Origin: Mauremys mutica
Taxonomy: Eukaryota; Chordata; Testudines; Geoemydidae
Length of the DNA: 64,000 bases
Direction: 5' to 3'
Assembly (NCBI RefSeq): GCF_020497125.1
Contig: NC_059084.1
Coordinates: forward strand, 3,747,501-3,811,500
The position numbers and the translations under genes are program-made. The notes under the pieces were generated by a model. It was given only the letters and a program-made list of their open reading frames with translations. It was not told where the DNA came from and searched no databases. Positions 24,452 to 36,139 of the stretch are shown here, piece after piece (the stretch's first letter is position 1; every line of letters begins with the position of its first letter).

Positions 24452-25345
24452 TTTAAATCCACTATCACTGCAGCTGTCTGCCTGACCACATGGATGAAAA
24501 GAAGGACAAAGAAGAGACGCTATGTTTTAAGAAACCCGGAGATGCGGAAAGATTAAAATTCCTTGGACCTGACTTCAAACAGCCAGAAGGAGAGGTAGAA
24601 ACCCCCCCTCCCATCCCCAAACACAAATTGCACTCTTTGGAAACAGGCATAAAACTGCTTATTCTGGAACTGCTGACAGGTTCCATCCCCAACCCATTTC
24701 TGAAGAGTGTCCAGCCCTGAATTCTGCATCAAATCAGAAGGTACACAGCAACATAAAATGCTTGGAAACAAATTGAAACACAAAATTTTAGATTAATGTA
24801 ATTATTACAGAATCAACAAATTCATTTTAATATTTAATGATGTATCTGTGCTTTTCATGATACCACAGATATTCCATGTCGTGGCAGTGTTCAACACCAG
24901 AGCGTCACAGTAACAGAGAACTCAGGGAGCTGCCAGCAACCCTGTTTTGGGGGGGTATTTGAGCTTAAGGCAGGGTGGGGGAGGGCACAAACTGCCCAAG
25001 GTGAACACACTGCATACAATGGCAGGGGAGATCTTGGACCGTGAGAGGTATATGGGTATGGAGACTACAATAATGCCAGCAGGTGTGTGAGAGAAAAGGG
25101 CTCCCACAGAACGTCTGAGGTATTTCTGACTACAAGGTGGTGCACATCTTACCTACACACTCTGATTCTTTGCTGCTTCTATCTTACCTACACACTCTGT
25201 ACAGTGCCCGAGGGCGTGTTTGCCATTGGAATGACGGCACAATGCATGCAAAGTAACAGGGGCTGGTTGCAATGAAAGGTTATGGGGGGCATTTCGTATA
25301 ATGCCCGGAGGAGAGAATTTAAATGGGGGTAGGGTGCAAATATTA
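24452..25345. other. GMEB2 intron 1 between the hAT copy and the CpG island
   Basis: No gene is recognised. CTTACCTACACACTCTG occurs twice 35 bases apart (25149 and 25184). The short open stretches, including about 76 codons starting at 24490, show no family signature. Confidence 0.4.
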
Positions 25346-25352
25346 TTGCACG

Positions 25353-25477
25353 TAGGGTGACCAGACAGCAAATGTTAAAAATTAGGACAGGGGATGGAGC
25401 AGTAATAGGAGCCTATATAAGAAAAAGACCCAAAAATCGGGACTGCCCCTATAAAATCGGGACATCTGGTCACCCTA
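25353..25477. mobile_element. Small hAT-type MITE (125 bp)
   Basis: The ends are perfect inverted repeats, TAGGGTGACCAGA and its complement. They are flanked by an 8-bp duplication with one mismatch (ATTGCACG at 25345-25352; ATTGCACA at 25478-25485). Confidence 0.8.
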
Positions 25478-25619
25478 ATTGCACACAACACCTAGAGAGG
25501 GTGGTGTATGACAGTGTAAGAAGACACTGCATGCAACAACACCCAGAAGGAGTGTATTGTAGGGGAGGGGGTGAGACGGGCAATGCCCGGAGGCAAAGGG
25601 TGTACATGCTGCATGCACT

Positions 25620-26720
25620 AGTCAGCGGCGGGTCTGCTGGCAAGGCGTGGGTGCGGAGAGCGCAGGCACGGCTCGCAGAAGGGTCCGAGCCCGCGTGCAG
25701 TGCCTGGGGGGGGAGCGGCAGCAGCAGCAGCACAAAGGGGCCCCAGGTGGTGCAGACAATCCGCTCCGTGCGCGGGGAGGGGCGGGCACAGCGCGGAGCG
25801 GGGTGAGGCAGGCGCCGCACCCAGGCCCCGGCGGGGGGTTCTGGCTGGAGGCAGGGCGGTGCGGACGCTGCACGCCACGCCGGGGGGTCCGGGCACGCCA
25901 AGGCGCGCGCGCCGCTCGGCTGCAGGCAGCGCCCGGGGAGCCGGACGCGGGCGGGCGGACACCGCGCGCAGCCCCACGGGCGGCATTTCCACAGGCGGCG
26001 CGTGCAACCCCCGCGCGAGCTGCGAGGAACCCCCCCGCCTCCCCCCGCAGGCAGCGCCCGCTTCGTCCCCTCCCGCCCGCTGGGGCCCCGCCGTCCCAGC
26101 GCAGGCGGGGAGGGGGAGGGGAGGGAAAGGTTAAGGCGGGGGCGCGCTCACGCTGGCAACGCCGGACGGGGGGGCGGGGGCGCGCTCACGCTGGCTGCGC
26201 CGGGCGGGGGGGGAGCGGGGCGGGCGGCCGGGCGCTGCCGCCGTCTCCCTGCCGCTGCCGTAACGTCCTGACGCTCCGCAGGGACCCGCTGGCCGGACGG
26301 TGCGTGCGGAGGCCCAGCGGCGGCGCCGGGCCCGGCTCTTACCTCAGGCTCGGGCTCCCGCTGCCCCGCGCAGGCTCCGGCTCCTTGTTAGGCGGCGGGT
26401 GGGAGAAGGGGGGAGCCGGGCTCCGGCGCGCGCCGCTCTGCCCCGCGCAGGCGCACGCGGGGGCAAGGCAGCGCTGCTGGGACTTATTTAGCGGGGGCGG
26501 CGGAGCCGGCCGGCCTGTGAAATAGGTGCCGGCCTGGCCTAGCGCGCCTGCGCGACAGGGTGGCTAGGGAACGGGCTGCTGGGCTGGGGAGCTGGCGCGC
26601 GCCGTGAGGGCGGGCCCCGTCCGCGCGCTTCCTGCTCTGCCCTCTCTGTGCGCAGCGGGAAAGCGCGCGCGCGCCTGCCTCGCTGCTCCCGCAGCAGCTG
26701 CTGCTGCGACGGGCTCGTGC
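25620..26720. promoter_or_regulatory. CpG island promoter of GMEB2
   Basis: About 1.1 kb with very high GC and abundant CpG, in a window that is otherwise mostly AT-rich and CpG-poor. No TATA box is evident. Two NRF1-like sites are visible: GCGCCTGCGC at 26544-26553 and GCGCAGGCGC at 26445-26454, each one mismatch from the palindromic core. A TATA-less CpG-island promoter with NRF1-type sites fits a broadly expressed gene such as GMEB2. Long open frames across the island (about 290 codons on the plus strand) are a by-product of GC richness and are not annotated as genes. Confidence 0.8.
26343..26540 (-). other. GMEB2: Probable non-coding first exon of GMEB2 (upper boundary uncertain)
   Basis: Inside the CpG island, the minus strand carries a consensus splice donor, GAG followed by GTAAGAG, with the first intron base at 26342. 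It lies upstream of the coding start of GMEB2 and in the same orientation, so the best reading is that 26343 is the 3' end of a 5'-UTR exon spliced to 15958. The transcription start is not defined by the sequence; the upper boundary given is a guess near the NRF1-like sites. Confidence 0.6.
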
Positions 26721-26729
26721 ATTGGGCCA

Positions 26730-27130
26730 CCTGCCTGTGCATGCTCCCAGGGCAATGGGCGTTGTGCGTTTTGCTCTGGGCATTGTGCCTGCATTCCGTG
26801 CGCGGGGTCCGTGCCTCCGTTGGTGGCTGGTGCACGTTTGTGCTGGCCCTTGCCCCCCTTTCTCGTTCGTATTAAGCGTTTATATGGCGCTTATATGGCC
26901 CTGGCATTTAAGTGCTAATCTGGCTGCGTTCGGTTTGTGCAAGCGTTCTGTATGTGCATGTGCATTTCCTTTGTGCTTGCCTTCAGCTTGGCTGCACTCC
27001 ATACATTGCACCTGTGCATGCATTCTGTTTAGGATTGGTGCTGGTTGAAATACGGTACTCGTGCCCCAAACGGCCTCGCACTCTGGGCCTTACCACTAAA
27101 GCTTGCGATAAGGGAGAACTAGTGGGCATC
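26730..27130. other. Region upstream of the GMEB2 promoter
   Basis: GC content falls off from the island. The stretch to about 27030 is rich in TGTGCAT- and GCATTGTGCCT-like words in imperfect repetition. No exon or RNA gene is seen; the open frames here (up to about 108 codons) have no family signature. Confidence 0.35.
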
Positions 27131-27239
27131 TAGTTTCTGGTGGTGGTGTCTTTATTTTTTTTTTTAGCATAAAGCATCCCTACTAAGGGAGTGCTGCACT
27201 GATAGTTTAAATAATACACAAACCTCACTAGTCCAATAA

Positions 27240-28275
27240 AATTTAAAATATTGAGTTTAATTCAGGTTCTTATACTGCCCTTTTCAGCATAGTATCTGAA
27301 GCACTTTCCAGCAGTGCATTAAGCAAAGTGACTAACGTTTGTCACGTGTGGTTCTTGTCTCTTTTTTTTTTCTCTGATTAATTTTTTTGTTTTGTTTGGT
27401 TGTCAGCTCTGCTTCATGTGTATATATTGAAGGCAAGGGTTAAAAAAAAAGTGCATCTTGCACTTGGAACAGAAAGTGATGATGCTTAAGATAGTTCTTG
27501 GATATTGTGATGTTTGTTCTACAACCTGTGACTGGCCCCTGAGAAAGTTCTCTCGCCAGCACAGATTAGCTTTGTCCATGTGAACGACAGCTCCCTCATG
27601 CCTGGCCTGACTCCTGAGAAGTGGTGCTGTCATCAGTACCTGAGCATCAGGCAATCAGGTATCCTGGCATCCAGTCTCTTGAAGATCAGGTCAGGTGTAG
27701 TGTTATCACCTTTGAAATGCACCCCAAAAAAAAAAAAAGCTGCCACAAGGCAAGCCCACCACAAGGCAACTCTGCAATGTCCCACTTCAATAGCTGCTAA
27801 TAGTGTCTCAAACCCTCTCACACATGCAGTGCACTTGCATGTTTGTTGAAAATACAGCATTTTGGGCTGTTATTGCTTAAACTGTGGAAATGGGAACACT
27901 GCAGCATCTTTAGCTGGACATAGAAACTTTTAATATTAGCTATTCCAGTGTATTATGAGAATAATGCAAATCTTTAGACCCATGTTCTTAAAAAAATGGC
28001 AGATTAAATTATTTCTATGGCAATTGGCAAATCCATAAAAAAAATGGCCAGGCTGGTCAAATACTGGCCAGCTGATCCCATTAATGACATCTGACCAGGG
28101 CTCTTAGGGGAGGTAGCATAGAGAGCAGGTTTGATGCGATCACTGTAGCCTGTGTTGTTGAGGGGAGATGCTGCAGCATTCTTTGTGTTGGGGTTTCCTA
28201 AGGGCTGATAGCTTCATGCACAGGTGCATTGCACTGTTTTAGTCCATCCAGGAGGTGACTAAGGCATGAGTTACT
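27240..28275 (-). mobile_element. L2-like LINE fragment
   Basis: Shares ordered blocks with 54952-55625: TTCTTATACTGCC, CATAGTATCTGA, GTGCATTAAGCA, GCATCTTGCACTTGGA, GCTGCAGCATTCT and GTCCATCCAGGAGGTGAC. In the better copy the last blocks encode, on the minus strand, a VTSWLDYSNA-type motif of LINE reverse transcriptases. Heavily decayed. Confidence 0.5.
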
Positions 28276-28327
28276 GAGGCCGGGTCAGTGTTCACTAGGA
28301 TGGAATGGAGTCTCCTACTGAGCCTGA

Positions 28328-28560
28328 GATACTCCTGGGGGAATTCTGCACCACTGCGCACCCGCAGAATTAATATCCAGTGTGGAATTTTTTTCTGCAC
28401 AGAAAATGCATGCTGCCTAAGTGCTGCAGTTCTGCCTTTTGCCCACCAGAGGTCACTGTGCGCTGGAACAGACAGCTGCAGCTCACCAGCAGTGTCAGCA
28501 GCTGGCTGCGTTCATCATGGTGTCCTGCCCACGGAGCCAGGTTAGGAGGGATGGGGATAT
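28328..28560. repeat. Unclassified interspersed repeat
   Basis: Starts ACTCCTGGGGGAATTCTGC, then GCGCACCCGCAGAATTAAT, wording I associate with a repeat common in turtle genomes. It is followed by a G-rich tract to about 28800. Ends and class are not determined. Confidence 0.4.
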
Positions 28561-28869
28561 TGCGGAGGGGGGGAGACAGTGGGGCACACAGGGCTGCTGG
28601 GGGTGGTCACAGACTGCGGTTCAGAAGGGTAAGTGGTGGGGACAGACTGGGGCGGGGGCTCAGGAGCTAGTGGGGTGACAGCATTGAGCCAGCGGCTGAA
28701 TGGGAGAGGGGCTGCAAGGCCACAGGGGGAGGACGGTTCAGGGATACATGGGGACGGGAGGTGCAGGGACATGTGGGAATGGGGCCGATGTGCCTGACTG
28801 AATGGGAAAGGCTTCATGGGGCTGTGAGGATGACACCAGGAAGAATCTGGCCCTCAATGACCAGCTGTA

Positions 28870-30725
28870 GGAGAAACAAAGGAGAATAGGGTTACTTAGT
28901 TTTCTTTATGCATATCTAGACTAACTGTCTTTTGTGATGTCTAAGTGCCATGCCTATGCTCCTGGGGACGGGATCTAGTTTTAACTTACTGTGATTTTTT
29001 TTTTTAATAAGAATTCCTGAGGCAGGATCAGTGGTATATTGTGGAGCATGTAGAAAAACAGAGGCAGCGTTATCCCTCCAGCAAGGATATAGATTATTTT
29101 CAAAAACAGGAGGATTGTGTTGTAAAGGTAGAATTCCACCTTCTGCAGGCTTCATGCGCACATGCAGAGGATGCCCTGGGGCCTCAGGCTCTTCAGGACT
29201 TGGTACATAAATGTTGACATAGTCATTGGTTCATGGCTATTTTCATTGTCCTTCCTAAATTGGTCTTATGGAAGACTTAGCCATTAGGAAATGGAGTCCC
29301 TTATTTCTTATAACATCACCACCCCATGTCTTCCTCTCATTTTAGTTTCTCATCTACCAAATTATGTTGCTTGAATTCTGCCACAGTTGTGCTGTTTTTG
29401 GTGGGATCATTAAAAGCTTTTTGCAGTCTAGATGGCTATCCATTTTTATAGATGATTCCATACAAAGGGGTAGGATTGTGACATTGGCCATTTGCCAAAT
29501 TAGCCAAAATCTCATCCAGTGAAAGCAACAATGGATGTGAGGTGAAATGTCCAGAGCATACAGGGAATTTAGCCAGACTTCTTCCATTTAAATGGAGAAA
29601 TCCCCTGGGCCACTTTGAAAAATCTCAGCTGCAGCTCCTATTTCTTCTCTCTAGATGTCCTCCATGCCCTTCCCTGCATATGGGCTTAAGTGCAGGTAAC
29701 ACTAGGTTTAAAAGACCAGTATTGCCCTTGGTATCCTCCACCCATGACCGTGTATATTCCATTGTCTGTGACTTCTGGTTCAGGAGCTGGTTTACTGGGC
29801 TTCCTGGGTGTTTTATTAGAGCCTGTCCTTGTAAGACATCGACCTTCAAATACTATTGAAGTTAATAGGCACCCAGTGACGTGAGGCCTTCCCTCGTAGC
29901 CCAGGATGGAGGTGCCTTTCCAAGGAGATTGGAGCAGGTATAAAGTGCAATGGTTTGGAATGAGGTTGCATTTAAAAAAAAAATTTTTTTTTTAGGTAAA
30001 AGCTACTTCTGCTGAGCTGAGCAAGGGCCAGCGCTAAAAGATGTTTGTAGGTTTAACCCTTTTTTTGGACAACTGACTGCTGAGTCTTTGATCCCTCTCT
30101 CCTCATGGAAGGGCTTTGAACTCTTCACTTCCCCAAGGATAAGGGAAAATAATGGTGTTATCTGCATTGAAGTGTTTCATTAGGTTTTTTTCTGGAGAAT
30201 GTAGTTGAATTACAGATCTCTGAGATGTCTTTAAGGATGGGCAATAATTACTATTTAGTTCAACAAAACTCTAGATTCCATACTTTATCTTTGAGCCAGT
30301 TTTATATTCTGCCAAGTTATTTTCCCAACAAGAACATAAGCCTTTGAAGATTAAAACAAATTGTGTGTATTAAGAGAAATGGAGACACGTGGTTTCATAC
30401 CAAGTTTATTTCTTTTAGTTTTTCATAATCACTTCTTTTGCACAACAACAACCTCAAGTTGACAATTAAATGCACGTGGTAGACCTAAAGGAACCAGATG
30501 GCTCCGTTACAGTGATGGAAAGTCTGTTCATAACACCATTTACAGTATCTTATTGAGCTGTCTATTTGGGAAGAACAAAGATAGCACGCACTGGGTCATG
30601 AGGAGTGAATCCTGCACAAGGCCACTGACATTCAAACCCAAACTGGCTCCAGAGAGAACAAGAGGGCAGCCCTGGGAAACTGAATGGGCCTGTTGTTTAA
30701 TTTTTGTCTTTGCAGGGAGGTGGCT
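28870..30725. other. Intergenic stretch between the GMEB2 promoter and the nested repeat
   Basis: No gene or well-defined element is recognised. Homopolymer tracts occur at 28995-29007 (T) and 29970-29994 (A then T). Short open frames lack any family signature. Confidence 0.45.
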
Positions 30726-30887
30726 GATGATGTAATAGTAAATACTCAGCACTTGCAGAGTGCTTTCCATCTTCAAAGTGTTGTTTGTTAATCCTCTCAA
30801 CACCCCTGTGAGGTAGGGAAGTAGTATTATCCCCATGTTACAGATGAGGGAACTGAGAGACACACAGAGGTGGAGGGTACCTCTACA

Positions 30888-31859
30888 CAGGGCCGCCCAG
30901 AGGGGGGGGCAAGTGGGGCAATTTACCCCGGGCCCAGCAGGGGCCCCCACGAGAGTTTTTCGGGGGCCCTGGAGCGGGGCCCTTCACTCGCTCCGGGAGC
31001 CCCGGAAAACTCTCGCGGGGCCCAGGCCCCCGGAGCTTCTTCGCTCCCGGTCTTCGCTGGGCGGGGGTCCTTTCTCTCCGGGATAGAAGGACCCCCCCCA
31101 CCGAATTACCGCCGAAGCGGGACCCGCCGCCGGAGTCAGGGGCGGCTCTACAAATTCCGCCGCCCCAAGCAGTCATGCCCGGGAGGCGCCCCTGAGCCGC
31201 GGGAGCAGCGGACCTCCCGCGGGCATGACTGCCGACGGTTCGCTGGTCGCGCGGCTCGGCTGGACCTCCCGCAGCTGCGGGCGGTTCGCAGGTCCGGCGG
31301 CTCCGGTTGAGCTGCCGCAGTCATGCCTGCGGGAGGTCCAGCCGAGCCGCGGGACCAGCGAACCGTCCGCAGTCATGCCGGCGGGAGGTCCACTGGAGCC
31401 GCCGGCCGAGCGTCCCCTCCGCAGTCATGCCTGCGGCAGGTCCGCTGCTCCCGGGGCTCCGGTGGACCTCCCGCAGGCATGACTGCGGCAGGTCCGCCGG
31501 CCCAGCCTGCCGCCCCCCCGGAAAGGGCCGCCCCAGGCGGGTGCTTGCCCCGCTGGGCTCTGGAGCCGGCCCTGGCCGGAGTGCAGCCGGGTCTTCGGCA
31601 GTAATTCGGCGGCGGGGGGGTCCTTCCGTTCCAGGACCCGCCGCCGAAGTGCCCCGAAGACCCGCGGTGGGGGCTGCACTTTGGCGGCGGGTCCTGCTTC
31701 GGCGGTAATTCGGCGGAGGAGGGTCCCCGCCGTGGGTCTTTGGGGCACTTTGGCGGCGGGTCCCAGAATGGAAGGACCCCCCCGCCGCCGACTTACCGCC
31801 GAAGCGGGGCCCCCCACTGCCGAAGACCCCAGGCCCCCGGAATCCTCTGGGCGGCCCTG
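30888..31859. mobile_element. GC-rich hAT-type MITE, second level of nesting
   Basis: Perfect 16-bp terminal inverted repeats (CAGGGCCGCCCAGAGG) flanked by a perfect 8-bp duplication, CCTCTACA, at 30880-30887 and 31860-31867. The interior is very GC-rich with fold-back segments (CGAGAGTTTTTCGGGG and its complement within 70 bases). Long open frames here (up to about 278 codons) come from base composition. Confidence 0.92.
31137..31574. mobile_element. GC-rich hAT-type MITE, innermost level of nesting
   Basis: The left end is CAGGGGCGGCTCTA; read inward from the right it is CAGGGCCGGCTCCAG. It is flanked by a perfect 8-bp duplication, GCCGGAGT, at 31129-31136 and 31575-31582. The interior repeats a block of about 70 bases in both orientations (GCAGTCATGCCTGCGGGAGG and relatives). 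Confidence 0.88.
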
Positions 31860-33260
31860 CCTCTACACTGCAAGAAAATCTGCGGCAGCAAGCCTTGGAG
31901 GCCAGGCTCAATTGATGTGGGCTTATGGGGCTCGAGTGATGGGGTGAAAAGTAGCACTGCAGACATGCCTGCTTGGGCAGGGGCTCAGGCTCTGAAACCC
32001 GGCAAGGGGGGTGGGTGTCAGACTGAGCAGGAATGTCTTTATTTTTAGCCCTGTAGCGCCAGCCCAAGTCAGTTGATCTGAGCTTTGAGACTGCTGGTGC
32101 TGAAGTGTTTTTTTTTGTTTTTTTGCAGTGTAGACTTACCCCAAATGACTTGCCCAAGGCAGCCAGGATAAGAAGTCAGGCATTCCTGGCTGCAATTCCT
32201 GTGTTCAGATAACTCATCCCTCCAGCTTCCAATGAAGTCAGTTATCCCCTCATCCCCCAGTAGGCTCTGGATTATAGAAACCTAAATGTTGGTCTGTGCC
32301 CCTTATCTACATTACTTAGAAACCTGTACAGAGATGGAGTTTATTGGTCCTAATATGTCATGTCATCCCTAGCATGGTTGGCAATAAGTCTCTACAGCAC
32401 CATAAACAGCCATTCCCTGACTCTTGTTTCAAGTTTGATGTGATATGTGGGCGTATGCATAACACACGCATGTCTGTGCATGCTCACCGTATGTGAATAC
32501 ACACGCGTCACCACCACAAGTGCATGAAGACAGTAATGCTGCTTAATGGAATGAAATAAATTATGTGAGATGACAAAGTTAAACAGAAACAGGGGTAAAG
32601 AGTCACACTGGTCCTTGCAAGAGAAAAAACCTGAAATTTACATTTTACAGGAGCAGTGTCACAACTCTGATCCCTATTGTAACATGCATGCAATTGTCTG
32701 AATTGCCAGTGGCCCTAAAAGGGTAGCATTTGGGGAACTCCCACGCTCTGACTGCAAGGTTTGTTTGACAACACAACAACAGCATGGAGTGAGAACTTCC
32801 AAAATAGACATGAACGAGGAGCACTCCATTGTCAGTTTATGGGCCATACAGCCTTGAGAGAATCCTTTTAAAGCCAAATCTGAACGCTTACTCTAAATAA
32901 AGCAAATGGAAGGTCTAATATTTGGAACATGAGCCAGACTGTTCTAGTTCTTAATCCCAGAATTGCTAATCACCAAGATGCTTGTGACACCTGGGAAATA
33001 ATTTGCCCAAGAGAACAGGGAGGGAGCTAGGAATTTGAAATATGTATACACACTGGTGGTCTTTTGCCACCACAGTTCTTTGTGTTACACCGGGAATATA
33101 CACTAGGCTAAGTTCTCTGCTGGTGTAAATATTGACTTCATTGAAGTTACACCTAAAGAGACGGGGGCCCAAAGTAGATGTGCTGGTACGCAAGTAGATA
33201 TGTTCTTACAAGTGGCCACTAACAGCAAGTCTAGTTAGAAATTCCCCCCAATGAGTGTCT

Positions 33261-33547
33261 AAGGGTATGGCTGCACTGCAATAAAACACATGCACTTGGC
33301 CTGTGTCAGCTGACTTTGCCTCCTGGGCTCAGGCTCTGGGGCTATAAAACTAGTGCAGACATTCAGTCTTGAAGTGAAATGTGGGTTCTGGGACCCTGCG
33401 AGGAGGGAAGGTCCCAGAGCCTGGGCTCCAGCCCAAGGCCGACTGGCTACACTGAGATTTTATAGCCTGACAGCCTGAGCCCCATGAGCCCAAGTCAGCT
33501 GATATAGGACAGCCTCGGGTATTTTATTGCCAAGTAGATATACCCTA
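33261..33547. mobile_element. MITE with AAGGGTAT ends
   Basis: The left end AAGGGTATGGCTGCACTGCA matches, inverted, TAGGGTATATCTACTTGGCA at the right; both are followed by ATAAAA. The interior is partly palindromic (CAGGCTCTGGGGCTATAAAA on one side; TTTTATAGCCTGACAGCCTG on the other). Confidence 0.7.
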
Positions 33548-33929
33548 GAAGGCCACGGTAGGAGCTTGAGCCCAATCATAAGAAATGGTGCCCCAGGAAT
33601 TTGTAAATTGCATGCCATGGAATACACCTGAAGATGGCAACACGAGGAATGGCTGAAGAGCCACAAGAAAAATGAAGTGTGATGGAAATATAAGGGAGTA
33701 AGAGATCCCTATTCAGGCACAAACTACTTGTTAGCAATTCTGGGAACTCAACAGGAATGAAGTAATTGTGAGCGAATATGGATTTGTGAACTGAAGATCA
33801 AAGCGATGTATGATGCTGTCAGGCACAGAATTCAGGCATGTGTCTTGCACCTGTCATTAACCTCTCCGCTGCAGTCGGGACCATGCAAATGTTTCATCTG
33901 CAATGGTAGTGGGATGGCCCTCCAAGCAA

Positions 33930-34230
33930 CAGAAATTCCGTTCCAGAGGCACACAGCCACAGAAATCACACCCATTTCCCTGATACAGCCAGTGGCACTA
34001 GACAAACTCATTTCCCTGACATATTCAGTTGCATGGGACAGACACAGCTCCATGTTATACCTGATTCATCTGGGCACACCAGACAAGCATTTTTCCCTGA
34101 CATGACATATCCCATCAGATGTAACAAACCTTTCCCTGACATTACTGATGCAAACTTCTACCTGACACATCCCTGTTTCTCTGCCTGATGCATCAGTTTA
34201 TCCTGCACTAATGCATTTTCCTGACATGTC
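33930..34230 (+). repeat. Degenerate minisatellite, unit about 40-45 bp
   Basis: Six or seven diverged units, each with a TTTCCCTGACA core (33976, 34010, 34092, 34131 and weaker copies to 34220). Frame is partly kept in the first three units, but nothing else suggests coding. Confidence 0.6.
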
Positions 34231-34259
34231 CACTGTACCTCACAGCACTGAAAGTGTTA

Positions 34260-36130
34260 AGGTGAAGAAAATGAGGTTCCCAGCTCTCCCATCTGCACAA
34301 GCGCTATATCCTAGGCTCCTCTCTAGCCAGGTTTTGTGTGTATCACCAATTTGAGTGTTTGTCAGGCAAGTTGTTGCAAGAATAAGTCTTTACCTGAGAT
34401 CAAAATTGGCCTGTAACTGCATGGAGGCGATCTTAAACTGGGAGCTTCACCATGAAAGTCTGAGATGGAAGATACAAGCAGAGGCAAAAATTTAGACCCA
34501 GTGACGGTACAGGATAAGAGAAGGAATGCCCCCAACAAAGCACAGTCTGCAGCTACCCACTTTCTTCTGCATCATACATATAACCATCCATTCCCTCAGT
34601 CTTGTTCCATGCTTACAGGAAATAGACTGGACTACCTCCCCAGAGGCAAGGTTGAATTAACACTAAATTGGACCCGGCTCCATTACATTTTAGGGCTGTG
34701 TTTGAAACATTGCCCCCCTTACTAGATTTTTTTCTCCTGACCCTCCTTCTGCCCCACTCCTGGAATGGATTCTCCCAGTTCCCACCCACCCTGGCTGAAG
34801 GACTCTTGGTCTGCCTCCTACTCCCGAGTCCCTGATTTACCTTCCACCTGAAGCAGCCCAGCCACCTCTGCAGGCAGCAAACAGCTATGTACTGTGCAGC
34901 TACTTGCCTCACCGATGTACTGCTCTCTCTGGGCCTGGATCCCATGGGCCCAGGCATCCTGTCCTCACCTGGCCTTGCCTCCAAATTCTTTTGAGCCCAG
35001 TGGGTAATCCAAGTGGAAATGGTTGTTTCTCGTTTGTTTTAATCTCGTGCTCATGAGTACAACATTTCTGATAATAATAATCATCGTCATAGTACTAAAA
35101 ACAGTATTTACACCAAGCTTCAGGTCAGAATTACACACCAAGCAAACACTCAGCACTACAGAGAGTAGGACAGGGTTAATATCTTGCAGACACCTTCTCA
35201 GCTCCCACCGGTGTGAGACACGGATATTTGACAGTTTCAACCATTTCCTACACACAAACATTTTATTTATTCATTAACTTTTTAAAATTTATTGTCACTA
35301 TATGGATGAGATGATTCTGGCGATGATTCTGCAGTGTACACAGATGCTTATCTAAGACAACTGCTACTTATAAATTGATCATTAACTACTGTTAAGAAAT
35401 TCAACCCTCAGTTTCCTTTCCTTTTCCCCACCCTGCCCCTAACATGCTTCCTGTCCCTGGATGCTACTGGGGCCAAATAACAGTCCTGGCCTTTCTCTGA
35501 CCCTGGCAGAGGGGTTTGTGGCTAAGATAGCCCTTCCCTTTTGGAGCAGAGCTTTTCCCTAATATCCATAAACATGTTGTGGCCATAGAGGGATCTTCTC
35601 TAGTTAAAAGGAGAATTTATTCAAGGGTAGGTTAGGGAGAGGCTAGTAGCCTTAGTTCCAGCAGCAGCTGCCACTTCTTTACCACCCTATTGGGTTTTTG
35701 TGACCAATTGCCACCCATCTGGTTTGGGGCATGGCAGATTCCTTACACTCTGCCAGCTCATTGTAGAGGGAAAACCTGCAGCTTCAGAACTGAGTCAGCA
35801 AATATTTCCTTGGGGGGTGTGTGCAAGGGGAACTTTATACCAAATATGAAATCCCTATCTGCTTTGGCGTCTTGACACCACCTTTGTGCTAGATGACATT
35901 CCAGCCCTGCTTATCCCAACTCTGGTCTGTGGCACCCCTCAGTGCCTTCCAGGAATCACTCTATGTACAGTAAAAGGAAGCAGTATATACATGTCTTGCA
36001 CCCACTGTGCCCCAGAGCATACAGTTGTTTGCACAAGTTATTCTCCTTGGTGACATTGCCTCCACAGAGGTGCACCGGAGGAGTGTGCCTCACCTATAGA
36101 ATGGCTTTTTGAGGCAATGTGTGCAAAGGA
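34260..36130. other. Intergenic stretch left of STMN3
   Basis: No gene, RNA or clear element is recognised. An AT-rich piece near 35060-35110 and ordinary unique sequence. Confidence 0.45.
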
Positions 36131-36139
36131 CACCAGGTA

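Larger units (their letters stand above)
30875..32142. mobile_element. MITE with GGGTA(C/A) ends, itself interrupted
   Basis: The left terminus GGGTACCTCTACA continues after the inner insertion as CTGCAAGAAAA. Read inward, the right end is GGGGTAAGTCTACACTGCAA. A related MITE is at 33261-33547. The target duplication is unclear. Confidence 0.65.
30728..32215 (+). mobile_element. MIR-type SINE interrupted by three nested elements
   Basis: The left part (30728-30874) has TTATCCCCATGTTACAGATG, AGGGAACTGAG and CACACAGAGG. The right part (32143-32215) resumes with AAATGACTTGCCCAAGG and AGTCAGGCATTCCTGG. Together they restore the MIR core order, interrupted within the TTAAGTAACTTGCCC region. Confidence 0.7.

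Noticed and set aside
25647..26525. Plus-strand open frame of 292 codons in the CpG island, and others on both strands
   Set aside because: Composition is dominated by Gly, Arg, Ala and Pro, all frames are open because stop codons are AT-rich, and no domain is visible.
31321..32157. 278-codon minus-strand open frame and overlapping frames
   Set aside because: It lies across the nested GC-rich MITEs; repeated blocks and base composition explain it.
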